In this document: piece after piece, positions 10,057 through 20,166 of the stretch
How the letters are laid out: every line of letters starts with the position of its first letter
Position numbering within the stretch: the stretch's first letter is position 1
Source: Plantago elongata
Taxonomy: Eukaryota > Streptophyta > Magnoliopsida > Lamiales > Plantaginaceae
Assembly (NCBI GenBank): GCA_036897095.1
Contig: JAYMSP010002059.1
Coordinates: 1 to 26,616, forward strand
DNA: 26,616 nt
Direction: 5' to 3'
Translations under genes and position numbers: made by a program
The notes under the pieces: model-generated
Database searches by the model: none
Seen by the model: only the letters and a program-made list of their open reading frames with translations
What the model was told of the DNA's origin: nothing

Positions 10057-12197
10057 TCTCAAGAGTTAATTGTCCCGAATCCCCAACATGCCTTCTACAA
10101 TCCTTCCGAAGGTTGTATGGCAGTGCATGAGGTTTCGCTACACTGCGGGTGGAGACTCCTTGTTGCCCCGCAGTTTCTTCGAATATTCAATGATCTAAAT
10201 TTGAATCCGCACCAGATCATTCCGAACTCGTTAGGCAACCTCATGTGCTTCGGAGTCCTTTGCAAGCATATTGGAATTCATATGAATACCATAGACTTCC
10301 GAATGGTCTTTGAGATTAAGGCTAGTGAATCTTATCCGAACTTCTACTTTTTCTTGGTTCGGTCCGGATATGCCTTCTTCGATGATTCGATCTCATCAAT
10401 GGGTGTTGAATGGTGACGGAAGTATTTCTTCGTTCGTCCAGCATTTACGGAGGGCGAGCCCGAATCTAATCGGGAAAGATGGGTGTTCCCGGAGGTTTTC
10501 TTCCGAGATAAACTTTCCTTCAATCATACCCCGACAAGGAACTTGCCCTTATGGATGCAGGGACTCCGAAAGAAGAATCGGACCCAGCCAACCTTTTTCT
10601 GGGGGTTGATTTGCCAACCTTTACCTTATTTGGTCGGGTTGGCTCAGAAATATTATTGTGGTGATCCGCCACGCGACTTTGGCCAGTAATAGGACCGTAC
10701 CCTAGATATCCGAAGTTTTCTTGGTTACTTCAAGTTTTTGTTAATATTTTTTGCAAAGTTTAGATGATCCGGATCTAACCAATCTTCTTCCTATCATGCA
10801 GAGTATTGGTTCGATTACATCATGTCTTCATTGCTCGAGTTGAAGCGGAAGCAAAAGGAGGACCAGGAGCAAGAGATAGCCGACCAGCTGCGCTCTCAGG
10901 CCATTAAAGTCTCCACTACCTTTCCGGTGGAGGATCCCAAGAATGCGGCTATCTTTTTGGACCAGATCTCCAACGGGTCTTCCAAGGGTTGGATGCACTC
11001 AAGATGCCTACCTCGAGACAAGGGAAGACTAAGGCCGGGAAGGAGGTTGATGCAAAGAAGCCGCAGAAACCGTCCGGATCTTTTGCCTCGAAGGTAGTGT
11101 CTGGGATGAAAAGGTCGTCCGAAGGGCCAATTCCCCCGACGAAGAAAGGGAAGGGAAAAGTGATCGAGGTCCCTGGCTCAGATGACGACTTAGAGGCCGA
11201 GGTGACCCGATTGGTGGCGATGAGCGAGGTGGAGAGGATGGCCGAACTAGCTTAGGCAAACCGGAAGGTGAGTTATCCGAGGCTTTTATACTTCGAATAT
11301 TTATCTTTCTCACTTTGACACTAATCTCCTCGGAATTGCTATTTGTAGTTGACTGCTATAGTCGGGCTTGCACCCATGTGGTGGGAGAGAGAGCCGAGAT
11401 TGATACTCAACTCTCAAAGTCCGAGGCGAGTGTCAAAGAGATGGAGGGAAAGTACCAGGACTGCAAGAGGAAGTTCATGAGCGTGTCCTCGGAGATGCGT
11501 AAATTTGTCGAGAACCGCAATGAGTTGGCACAAGATTTGACCAAAGTCCGAACTGATCATAAGCACCTGAAGAAGTGTCTTTCGGATTTCTTGGAGCTGA
11601 CCCGAAGCTTCAAGGATCAAATGTTCGACAATCTCCGAGGGGCTCGGGTAGGCTGTCCGGGACTTCCTGTCCTCACTCTCCTTTAAGTTTCATCTGATGA
11701 CCTCGGTGGATGATGCCCGGGTTGAGGGGTTCAGGGCTGCTATCGGCCAACTTCTACTGAAGGGAAAGCTTCCGGACGATTTCGATCCGAAGGCTGAGGG
11801 CTTGAGTGCTTACAACAATCCTGATGGTACCCGTTACACCGGAGAGCTCATCAATGATGTTGAATTAATGAAGGATGAGTTCGTGGAGCTGGTTACTTCG
11901 GAGACCCCTGAACTAAAATTTGACCATGGGGGTCCCTTCCTTCTGGACTTTGTGCCCGATATCCTGCTTCAGCACCTCTTGGTTCCTTTCGAGACCTATC
12001 CCGCGCACAATCGGGATTGGTTGGCACTTCAGGCTCCTATCATTAGGCAGGCGAAGTTGGACCTGATGGCCATAGCTCCGGAGTATATTGAAAGGATGAA
12101 GAAGAAGCATGAAGCCGAGAAGGCAAGGGAGGCTACCGGAGAGGGAGTTCTCAGGCCCCGGAGTGAAGAAATCTTGAAGGCGGAGTATGCTCCGTAG
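10056..12197 (+). pseudogene. Antisense gene of the Tat element: plant transposon-associated domain plus coiled coil
   Basis: Read opposite to gag-pol. The first block is open from about 10060 (LIVPNPQHAFYNPSEG, then LNLNPHQIIPNSL, RKYFFVRP and further) to 10686. It resembles the putative gypsy-type transposon domain (Transposase_28) found in many Tat-type elements. One in-frame TGA (10414-10416) interrupts it. Probable introns follow: GTAATA at 10686 to CATGCAG at 10801, and GTGAGT near 11268 to TTTGTAG near 11348; the first join does not keep phase. The second block (10822-11255) is charged and Lys-rich, with one frameshift near 10988 and a TAG near 11253. The third (about 11349-11650) is a likely coiled coil. 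The fourth (11697-12197) is 166 codons ending LKAEYAP. The protein's role is unknown; reported relatives are called antisense ORFs. Confidence 0.7.
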
Positions 12198-12720
12198 ACT
12201 TTGTATGGTCTTCGGACCCTAAAACAATCTTAACATTCTCGCACCCTTTATTTTCTGCTGAATAATTTATAATCTGTTTTTACTTCGGATAACGTTTGTT
12301 GATGACGAGGCCTCGACCATCCAATCAGCTTGTTTTAGATTTTATGCTAAATGATCGTTAAAAATTTGCAACTCTTATTTGTTCGGAGTAGATGATGTAT
12401 GTTCTATTCGGATGTTTCAATATTGCATTAGTTTCCTGTGAAGTATGATTTCTGCTTTTGTTTCTTTGAGCTTTTTCACTAGAATGTTTATATGATATAT
12501 CCGAACGTTTATGAGTTGTGTCTGATTTACAATCATTTCTTAGTTTGGATTATACCATACCCGAAACTCTTTCATCCGAAGCATTGTATTCGGGAGTAAA
12601 TGAGTGAAACTTTTAAAAAAGATAATCGTTGTATTGATTTGACGGAAATACAATTACAAACGGCGGGTCAAAATGACCTAATGAGTACCTCCGAGCAAAA
12701 TAGGAATGAAGAATAACATC
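12198..12720. other. Spacer between convergent integrase and antisense-gene ends
   Basis: AT-richer stretch with no open frame. It would hold the 3' UTR of the antisense gene on one strand and the region after pol on the other. No polyadenylation signal was singled out. Confidence 0.5.
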
Positions 12721-13740
12721 CTAAGCATAAAACTTCTGCACATTTCTTGCGTTCCAGGTTCTCTTGAGCAATCTACCTTCGAGGTCTTTCATCTCGAAGC
12801 TTCCATTGCTTCTTATCCCGATGATTTTGTACGGACCTTCCCATTTGGGTTTGAGTTTCCCAACGTGGCTAAGGATATCAGCTCTCCTAAGGACCAAGTC
12901 TCCGGTCTGGATATCCTTGTTGCACACATTTTTGTTGTAGGTTCGAGCAAAGGAACTTTGATACCTAAGGATGTGAGCTAAGGAAGAACTTCTCTTATCA
13001 TCCATGAGCTCGAGCTCATATACCCGAGCTGCTGCATTCTCTTCAGGTTTATAATGTCGGGTCCTTTAAGTCTCTACAATGACTTCCAAGGGTATGACTG
13101 CCTCGGAACCATATACTAAGGAGAAGGGGGTTTCTTGAGTTGCAGCCCAGAGCACACCATCCAAGTCGTCGACCCAACTTCCTTGGAAGGTGTTGAGTCT
13201 TTTCTCTAGGATTTTCACAATGGTCCGGTTGGTAGACTCAACTTGTCCATTAGCTTGGGGGGTATCCAACCGAAGTGAAGCGTTGTTCGATTTTTAAAGA
13301 CTTACACCACTCCTTAAGATTTTGCCCGGAGAACTGAGCTACGTTGTCTGAGACGAGGATCCTTGGCAAACCGAAGCGACAAATGATATTCTTCCAAATG
13401 AAGGTTCGGACTCGGGCCTCGGTGATAGTAGCTACTGCCTCGGCTTCTACCCACTTCGTGAAGTATTCTACGGCTACGATCAAAAATTTCTTTTGCTGAG
13501 CACCTTGAGGAAAAGTCCCACAATATCAATGCCCCATTGATCAAATGGGCACGAGGGAATCATTGGATTGCTGGACCTGTGGGGGATGTTGGCTTCGAAC
13601 TGGCAATCACTACAGGTTCGGGCGAAGGTAGCCGAGTCTTTGTCTATTGTAGGCCAATAATAACCCTACCGGATGATCTTTTGTGCCAAAGTTCTCCCTC
13701 CGGAATGACTTCCGAAACTACCACTATGTACTTCTAGAAC
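12721..13740 (-). pseudogene. Integrase domain of the Tat element (broken)
   Basis: Catalyses insertion of retrotransposon cDNA. From high to low coordinate it reads: a degraded zinc-finger region; WGIDIVGLF; FLIVAVEYFTKWVEAEA; the second catalytic Asp in ILVSDN; the Glu in [31 protein letters not shown]; and the C-terminal GDLVLRRADI ... KWEGPYKI, ending NVQKFYA and a stop at 12721-12723. Breaks: a one-base frameshift near 13517 before FLIVAV, a frameshift near 13260 between the Asp and Glu blocks, an in-frame TAA at 13066-13068, and apparent loss of several codons between LWA and TQETPF. It cannot make a full integrase. Confidence 0.85.
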
Positions 13741-14400
13741 GGTCCGAGCCTCTTAGGGTCCAAGACAACATAAATGGGTTCCATTGAAGGATCTATTGTC
13801 TTGTAAAGGTCACCTTCAAGTAGGAAGTATCGGGGCGCTCGGCGTTGAACCCTTCGGGCTTCGATGGGATCCGATGGTAATGTGCCTTTCTGAAGATATA
13901 CCAGAATATCCGTCATCCAAGTCCTTTCCGAATCTAGTTGATATATCGGGAGTTCTTGACCATGGAGGGAATAAGTCCGAAGAGTCAAGATGATTATGCT
14001 TCTTGTATCCACTGCTCCGGATGCTGAAGCGAATTTGGCGAGGGAGTCCGCCTTCTCATTGTATGGCCTACCGAACCTCTCTCGAGAGAAGTCCTCAAAG
14101 TTTGACACTGCCTCCTTGAGTTTCTCGAGGTATAGAACCATATTCGGACCCTTGGTGATAAAGGCTCCGGAATATTAAGATTCGACCAGCTGAAAATCCG
14201 TATAAGCTCGGACTTTCCTCACTTGTAGTGCCCTTGCCATCCGAAGACCCACCAGAAGGGCCTTGTATTCGCCTCGTTGTTGGTCACCCAAAAATCTAGT
14301 GTAATCGCATAATCAATTTGGGCTCCTTCGGAACTCCGAGATGAATCCCTATTCCTCCGAGTCTACCATTGGATGATCCGTCTACCTGAAAATCTAGGCC
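13741..14400 (-). pseudogene. Second RNase H (aRH) domain of the Tat element (broken)
   Basis: VDGSSNGRLGGIGI at about 14350-14385 is the first catalytic-Asp block of the extra RNase H found in Tat elements. After a frame break, the C-terminal part appears at 14141 downwards: YLEKLKEAVSNFEDFSRE, then ADSLAKFASASGAV at about 14012-14053 with the last catalytic Asp. The frame continues through the connection toward integrase (YFLLEGDLYK) and stops at 13734-13736. Its presence between the canonical RNase H and integrase is the main reason for the Tat assignment. Confidence 0.75.
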
Positions 14401-14579
14401 GACGTCTGTTTCTCCAAGCCTTTCTCGGATGTTGCCTTTTCCTCTTGCATCTGGACATCCTTTGACTCGGATGGAGCAATTTCCATTGTTGTATTCTTCC
14501 ACGATGAACATCCACTGATCCCTGAAGAGACCATTCTCGTGGTCTAGTTCCTCTTCTTCTATCATCAATGATTCGGATA

Positions 14580-15880
14580 AGGGTGCCTCGGGTAGTATCT
14601 CTGAATTGTTCCGGCCTTCCCATCACTTGCTTAAGGGGCTCGTTGGTCAAGACAACGACTTGGTGTGACTTGAAGTAAGGCTTGAGTCTTCGAGTCGTGT
14701 GGACTAATGCATAGGCCATCTTCTCAATGTGAAGATATCTGAGTTCTGGCCTCACAAGGACTTTGCTTGGATAATAAACGGGCAAGTGATCATTTCCTTG
14801 GATCCGAACTAATACTGAGCTAATAGCCTCGTTTGTCACAACCAAGTACAAGTATAAGGGTTCTCCCTCGATTGGCTTGGACAGGAGCGGGGGTGAGAGT
14901 AAATAAGTTTTGAGACTCTCGAAAGCTTCCTCAAATTCTTTGTTCCACACGAATCCGTCCCCTTTCCTTAGGATCTTGAAGAATGGCAAGTTCTTCTCGG
15001 CTGATCTCGAGATAAATCTACTAAGGGATAAAACTCTTCCGATGAGTTGTTGCACTTCGTTAACATTCTTGGCTGAGGCAAATCTAGTATAGCTCGAATC
15101 TTTTCCGGATTAGCACTTATGCCTCTTTCCGTGACCATATATCTGAGGAAATTTCCTCCTTTAACCCCGAAGGTACACTTTTCCAGATTCAAGCTCATCC
15201 CATATTTCCTAAGGATGGCAAAGCAGTTTTCCAAATGTTCAACGTGACTTTCTTCAGTTTTACTTTTGACCAACATATCATCCACATATACTTCCATGGT
15301 CTTTCGAGCTCCTCTTTGAACATCTTGTTCACAAGTCTCTGATATGTTGCATTGGCATTCTTGAGTCCGAACGGCATTACCTTGAAACAATACACTCCTC
15401 CTACCGCAAAGAATGCTGTCTTCGGGACATCTTCTTGTGCCATCCGAATTTGGTAGAAACCTTGATAAGCATCCATGAAACTTAACAAAGCACATCCGGA
15501 TGTAGAGTCTACTAACTGATCGATCCGGGGTAAAGGGTATGGATCCTTCAGACAAAACTTATTGAGTCAAGTGAAGTCATTGCACATCCTCCACTTTCCT
15601 GGGGATTTTTCGACTAGGACTACGTTGCAGACCTAATCCGAATATCTGACCTCCTCAATGTGTCAGACTTTTAATAATCTATCCACTTTGGCAGAGATGA
15701 TAGCATCTTCAATCGGATCGAAATCCTTCCTCTTTTGTCGGATATGTTTGACCGTTGGGTCCATGTTCAGGCGGTGAACAGCTACCCTTGGGTCTATCCC
15801 CCTAAGATCATTCGTGCTCCAGGCAAAGATGTCGGAGTTCCTTCTGAGTCAAGCTATTAGTTTTAGCTCCACTTCCGAAT
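14580..15880 (-). pseudogene. Reverse transcriptase and RNase H of the Tat element (broken)
   Basis: RT reads NVVLVEKSPGKWRMC, DFT-stop-LNK (TGA at 15567-15569), SFMDAYQGFYQIRMA, FKVMPFGLKNANATYQ, then the catalytic YVDD at 15277-15288 and EKCTFGVKGGNFLRYMV. One-base frameshifts fall near 15305 (just before YVDD) and near 15068 (DLPQPR to VNEVQQLIGR). RNase H follows in the 14363-15055 frame: GFVWNKEFEEAFESLK, EPLYLYLVVTNEAISSVLV, VYYPSKVL, ELRYLHIEKMAYALV and TNEPLKQVMGRPE. The first domain copies RNA into DNA; the second removes the RNA. At 15660-15880 lies a decayed linker between protease and RT with no long frame. Confidence 0.85.
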
Positions 15881-16893
15881 TCATTTCGGTTCCAATCCTA
15901 GTCTTTTCGTCCGGATTCCCTTCAATAATCTGAATTTCTTTGAGGGTTTCATGTGGTTCAATCCGAAAGACTTAGGGAATTTGTGGTCTAAGGCCCCTAC
16001 CCCGATCTCAGTCTTTGGAGGTTGTGGTAGATTCGGCACCTTGAATATTGCAAGTATTGTATTGGCAGTTACGTTTGTGGATAATATGTAGCATTCCCAA
16101 GCCTCTCGTCTATTTCCTGGTTCTTCTTCGACCTCGTAAGGAGTGGGGAACTTGACCCGGTTGTGCATTGAAGACGAAATGGCTCGGAACTGATTAAGGC
16201 TTGGTCGTCCGAAGATAACATTATAGTTGAATGCCATGTCTACCACATGGAACAACACAGTTTGAGTTATTCTTCTCGGAGAAGTACCCATTGATACTTG
16301 TAGCTTGATGGTTCCGATGGGCGTGACAACTGCCTCCCCAAATCCGGATAGAGAAGTGTGTACCTTTCCATACTCAATATCTCCCAAATTCATTTGGTCG
16401 ATGGTCCTTTTGGATATAATATTCGAAAAGCTTCATGTGTCCACCAACACTTTGTTGACCTTGTATGTGGCAATGACCAGTGAAATTACCAATGGGACAT
16501 TGGGGGGTCGGGTATCTCCACCTCCGAGTGTGGGAGGAGGTATTTCGCAGTCATCGAAAGATATGGTGTTTGACCCTCTCAGCGGTACGAGGATTCTTAC
16601 TAGGTTCCCATTCCGGATATCTTGTGCAGTTCTTTCTCGAGCATTTCGGCTGTCTCCTCCACTCGGTCCCCTGGCTATAACATTGATAACTCCGCTATAG
16701 GGTAAGTTCTCATAGTCCCTCTCATCCGGATACTCCTCATATCTTCTTGCTTCGGGAGGCGGAGTGTTTTTAGGCGGAGGTGGAAGTGTTACGGATTTGT
16801 GCCTCGGACTTCTCTCATTCCTTCCGATTGTGCCTTGTTCTCCCCTAAGGTACGAATCCTTTAGTTGTCCACTTCGGATCAACGTTTCAATCT
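15881..16893 (-). pseudogene. Gag C-terminus and aspartic protease of the Tat element (stop at active site)
   Basis: The gag tail starts at the element edge (EIETLIRSGQLKDSYLRGEQ) and is Pro- and Arg-rich. It runs into the protease N-terminus (VIATYKVNKVLVDT). The retroviral-type protease active site is normally Asp-Thr/Ser-Gly; here the codon after Asp-Thr is TGA (16433-16435). Homology then continues in the same frame: NIISKRTIDQMNLGD, GTIKLQVSMG and the second hallmark YNVIFGRPSLNQFRAI, down to about 15881. The rest of gag, including the capsid part, is missing at the right edge. Confidence 0.85.
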
Positions 16894-17255
16894 CCGTTAA
16901 TTACAATAATTAAATCATCGAATTGTGTGACTAGTCGATGCATGACATACCTAAAATTCCTATGATGCACTTCAAAACAATGATTTTGGTAACTATTGCC
17001 TCGTTCTATATAATAAGCTCATTTTATTGAGCAGACATGTTACATCAGAATCAAGTATAAACTTACCCAAGTAGGATATGTGCTTTCAATATTTATAGGA
17101 ATATGATCACACACTTCTTGGAAAAGAATGTCTTCTTGCATCCAAGTAGGATATGTGCTTTCTATATTTGTAGGAATATGATCACATACTTCTTGAAAAA
17201 GAATGTCTTCTTGCATCTTAATATCAGCTTCATTGGCTTTATCACCAAATTGTAA
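16894..17255 (+). repeat. Left arm of a long inverted repeat (Helitron helicase)
   Basis: The reverse complement matches 18203-18575 closely over about 360 bp. The arm starts at the Tat junction (TCTCCGTTAATTAC) and contains two tandem 75-bp units (17067-17141, 17142-17216). The sequence is helicase-derived, not a transposon terminal repeat. Confidence 0.85.
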
Positions 17256-17860
17256 TACCCACTTTGCGAATTATATATCATGAATCTCAACTTTAGCATA
17301 CCAGCCTAAAAGAAAAATCATATCACACTTCACAGAATATAAAGAAAGAAACATATATTACTAAAATACAAAAGACCATATATGAATAAATATTTAGTTA
17401 CCTGAAGACGCATGTTCTTTGTTTGAGGACCACACATGAATTCCATATTTTGGATGAGCATATTGTTACATTAAGAATGTCAGATCTAGACCCTCTTGGA
17501 ACCAATTTCAATATTTGTTTAAAGTATATGTTCAATATAATAACCAAATTTTCAAATATGGTGTGGCTAGTTGATGCATAAATTCCCTTTAACTCATATC
17601 ATACGCTTCAATAAAATGCATATTCATCACTTTAGTCTCGTCCCATAAAATATTCTTTGTTTCTTTCAGTAGACACGTTGCATCAGAATCAAGTTTAATC
17701 CTACTGCATACCGAGTATAAATGTATATGCAATTGTATTTAATATCTTGAATGAGCAGTTCTACCCTTGTAAGTAGCAATAATATGATACCGATGGAAGC
17801 CACAGGAAAAACGTATATCTCTTCAATCCCTCAAAACAGAGCACAAAGTCCTCCAAATAA
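16894..17860 (-). pseudogene. Helitron Pif1-like helicase core, minus-strand copy
   Basis: Read from high to low coordinate. A degraded Walker A region (FEGLKRYTFFLW at about 17800-17840) is followed by motif Ia (GRTAHSRY at about 17745-17766, usual form GRTAHSRF). Next come LDSDATCLL and motif II WDE (17637-17645) in NILWDETKVMNMHFIEA, then a degraded GGDFRQ-to-TKNMRL region. A possible intron follows (GTAACT near 17400, TTTTAG near 17308), then FAKWVLQFGDKANEADIK and a duplicated 25-codon unit MQEDILFQEVCD...YPTW. After that the sequence returns to a second copy of the motif II region (LDSDVTCLLNK, DEAIVTKNHCFE, VINGD), broken off at the Tat junction. Helicases of this family unwind DNA for rolling-circle Helitron movement. 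Stops and frameshifts are many. Confidence 0.7.
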
Positions 17861-18202
17861 TCAATAATGAATTGTTGTAAATGATGTCTTGTCAAGTATG
17901 AGTTGATGACCTTCATTCTTCCTATCTTGTATCCGGGAATCTAAGAACTCCATTAGAATAGAATTTGACATCTTTCTCTCAATACTTATATGAATATCGG
18001 TATACTATCCGTCTTCCACATGGACGAAAAGTAGGGGATTTGTAAAATAAGGTTACTCTAAACCATAAAATGATTTTTTGCATGTAAGTTTCATCACTCA
18101 TCACCCTCTACGAAGGAATCACTTTTAATGCAAGGCACATTGTAAGTTCGTCCATCACCATACGTCATGCAATAAGTCGAAGTCCTACCTCATGGGCATT
18201 AT

Positions 18203-18575
18203 CAAGGGAGATGTGATGAGGCTGATATTAGGATGCAAGAAGACATTCTTTTTCAAGAAGTGTGTGATCATATATATTCCTACAAATATAGAAGGCACAT
18301 ACCCTACTTGGATGCAAAAAGACATTCTTTTCCAAGAAGTGTGTGATCTTATTAATATAAATATTGAAAGAATATATCCTACTTGGAAAGTAAGTTTATA
18401 CATGATTCCGATGTAACATGTATACTCAATAAAATGAACTTATTATATAGAACGAGGCTATAGTTACCAAATTCATTGTTTGAAGTGCATCATAGGAATT
18501 TTAGGTATGTCATGCATCGACTAGCCATACCATTCGATGATTTAGTTATTGTAATTAACGGAGAGTTTAGATATG
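18203..18575 (-). repeat. Right arm of the long inverted repeat (Helitron helicase)
   Basis: Inverted match to 16894-17255, including the same tandem doubling (18233-18311, 18312-18386) and the same shift back to the motif II region. The arms are about 950 bp apart. Because both share the internal duplication, one arm was copied from the other, or both from a common duplicated source. Confidence 0.85.
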
Positions 18576-18890
18576 TACCACAATTGATTCAACGAGGGCT
18601 AGATTTGACATTGTTAATGGAACAATATGCTCATTCAAAATATGAGATTCATTGAGTCCTCAAAGTTCCAAAGAGCATGTGATTGCAGGTAACTAAGTAT
18701 TTGTTTCACTTATGATAATCTTGATTTTAATAATAATAGACATTGGAAATGGAGTTGTCGGCTGTGATAATGAGAGTGAGATATATACGAATCCCAAAGT
18801 ACATTTTTATTCAAGAAGTGTGATTATATCCATACCATTGTCCCATGCACATATATATTCTAACCATGAGCATATATCTAATCCATATCT
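18203..18890 (+). pseudogene. Helitron Pif1-like helicase core, plus-strand copy
   Basis: After the doubled MQEDILFQEVCD block comes a 47-codon open stretch (18512-18655) containing PFDDLVIVINGEFRYVPQLI. This corresponds to the helicase PFGGxxxVLGGDFRQxLPVI segment (motif III area). It is followed by VLKVPKSM-stop-LQ, corresponding to VLKLTKNMRLQ. At about 18735-18780 DIGNGVVGCDNESE matches the ILDIGDGxxGxxNDGE block, followed by a degraded LF-x-CDYIHTIV-type segment. It extends further to the right than the left copy, which the Tat junction truncates. It is not functional. Confidence 0.7.
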
Positions 18891-19239
18891 TTGTCCACAT
18901 TTTTTCATACACATATTATTTTTACACCCACAAATGATATACTCCATGTAGTTCAATAAAAGATTTCTAGGTTTCCTTATTTGAAGAACCACTACAAATA
19001 GCTAACAATAGATGAATGTTTTCCTGAATAAGTGGTGTTCATTTAACAAAATGCACTTATCATTGATTATAATTCATTATATTAATTTATATATGTTAAT
19101 TATATTTAACGTGATTATTATTTCAAAATCTTTATTTAAGTCTATTATTGTTATTGATATTATAAAAAGAAAAATAGATCCACATTTAAACACAACTCAT
19201 ATATGATGCTCAAATATCAAGCACAAAGTAACATGGGTA

Positions 19240-19502
19240 TATATAATCCATCAGTCAATACAGTATGCCTTACAAAGGAAGAGATAAAATTATCGTTAAT
19301 TTCATTGATCGAGAAAATGGGATATAATTATGAGGCATATGGATTATCATTATGAGTCTCCATGCTAAGAAGTGTAGCGGATATTAAAATCTCCGTTGAA
19401 TTATAAGTTATGTTATTAAGAGATTGTCATTATATTTGAAGAATGAGCAGTTTGTTCATTTAAAAGATGGTGGGTGTGTGAAACATGTCGTTAACAACGC
19501 AA
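19240..19502 (+). pseudogene. Helitron linker region, part 1 (before the TRIM)
   Basis: Degraded frames recall the KYxYKGxD block (KGRDKIIVNFIDREN), the SAxEAxWRIxxFPL block (RILKSPLNYKLCY at about 19381-19420) and RLSLYLKNEQFVHLKDG at about 19423-19475. These stretches lie between Rep and helicase in plant Helitron proteins. The reading is cut at 19502 by the TRIM and resumes at 20167. Several stops and frame changes are present. Confidence 0.6.
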
Positions 19503-19738
19503 TGTAATACCCAATCCCACATCGATTGAGAGTGAAATGGATGAATGGTATATATGTAGACCACCACTCTTCTAAGGTATGAGGTCTTTTGAGGTTTCCA
19601 AAAGAAAATTTGTATGGGTTCTAACCCAAAGAGGCCAATACCATACCAACGAAATGTGTGTAAGATAGTCATGAGTAACCTCACATGCTCAATGGACCGA
19701 GTCTCGGCCCTCGGCCCATTGGTGGTCGAGTCGTTATA
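19503..19738 (+). repeat. Left LTR of the TRIM
   Basis: 236 bp, starting TGTAATACCC and ending GTCGTTATA, with the primer site two bases downstream. Confidence 0.8.
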
Positions 19739-19930
19739 ATTGGTATAAGGGCAGGACTATCCAAAACTGCAACTAAGTGTTATGCGGGGCAAAGTGCTAA
19801 AATATATGGGTGGTGGGAGCCACCACTTAAGTCCATAGTGACCACCGCTAGAGTCCTTCACGGTTGGTTGGTCTTGGGACAGACAATAAACCCATAAGAA
19901 AGCTCGACGGAGACATCGAGAATTTCAGGG

Positions 19931-20166
19931 TGTAGATTATAATAAACAAAATTCCATACCGACTGAGAGTAAAACGGATAAATGGTATGTATGTTGATCA
20001 CCAATCTCTTATGGTATGAGGCCTTTCGGGAATTCCAAAAGTAAATCCTTGCGGGCACCGATCAAGCGGACAATATCATACAAATGTGATGTGTGTGGGA
20101 CAATCATGAGTAACCTCGCCGGCTCAATGGATTGGATCTCGGACCATTAGTGGTCAGGTCGTTACA
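19931..20166 (+). repeat. Right LTR of the TRIM
   Basis: 236 bp, starting TGTAGATTAT and ending GTCGTTACA. It is clearly diverged from the left LTR, so the insertion is old. Confidence 0.8.

Larger units (their letters stand above)
10056..16893 (-). mobile_element. LTR-less fragment of a Ty3/gypsy retrotransposon, Tat lineage
   Basis: Minus-strand order is gag end, protease, RT, RNase H, second (aRH) RNase H, integrase. A separate plus-strand gene lies beyond the integrase. The second RNase H and the antisense gene are the known marks of the Tat group (Tat/Retand/Grande/Ogre relatives). No LTR, primer site or purine tract was found at either edge. The left edge joins the F-box remnant at about 10056. 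The right edge joins Helitron sequence at about 16893, where only the last part of gag is left. The element is therefore a broken internal piece, with at least three in-frame stops and several frameshifts in pol. Confidence 0.85.
19503..20166 (+). mobile_element. TRIM (terminal-repeat retrotransposon in miniature), 664 bp
   Basis: Two direct repeats of 236 bp each (19503-19738, 19931-20166) begin TGTA and end TTATA/TTACA. Directly after the left repeat comes TGGTATAAGGGC (19741-19752), two mismatches from the plant initiator tRNA-Met primer site TGGTATCAGAGC. The 192-bp inside has no frame. It ends in a weak purine-rich run (GAGAATTTCAGGG) before the right repeat. Flanking 5-mers CGCAA and ACCAA agree at three of five bases. 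It sits inside Helitron sequence that continues on both sides. Repeats such as ATCCCACATCGATTGAGAG and GTCTCGGCCC are typical of widespread plant TRIM/LTR families. Confidence 0.82.

Noticed and set aside
13784-14178. Plus-strand frames over the retrotransposon aRH region
   Set aside because: They are the reverse of clear pol sequence and carry no domain of their own.
16894-18575. Inverted arms taken as terminal repeats of a DNA transposon
   Set aside because: The arms encode helicase segments, lack flanking target duplications, and the coding similarity runs past the right arm end.
19460-20058. Minus-strand frames of 66-74 codons over the TRIM
   Set aside because: They fall on the non-coding LTRs and repeat because the LTRs repeat.
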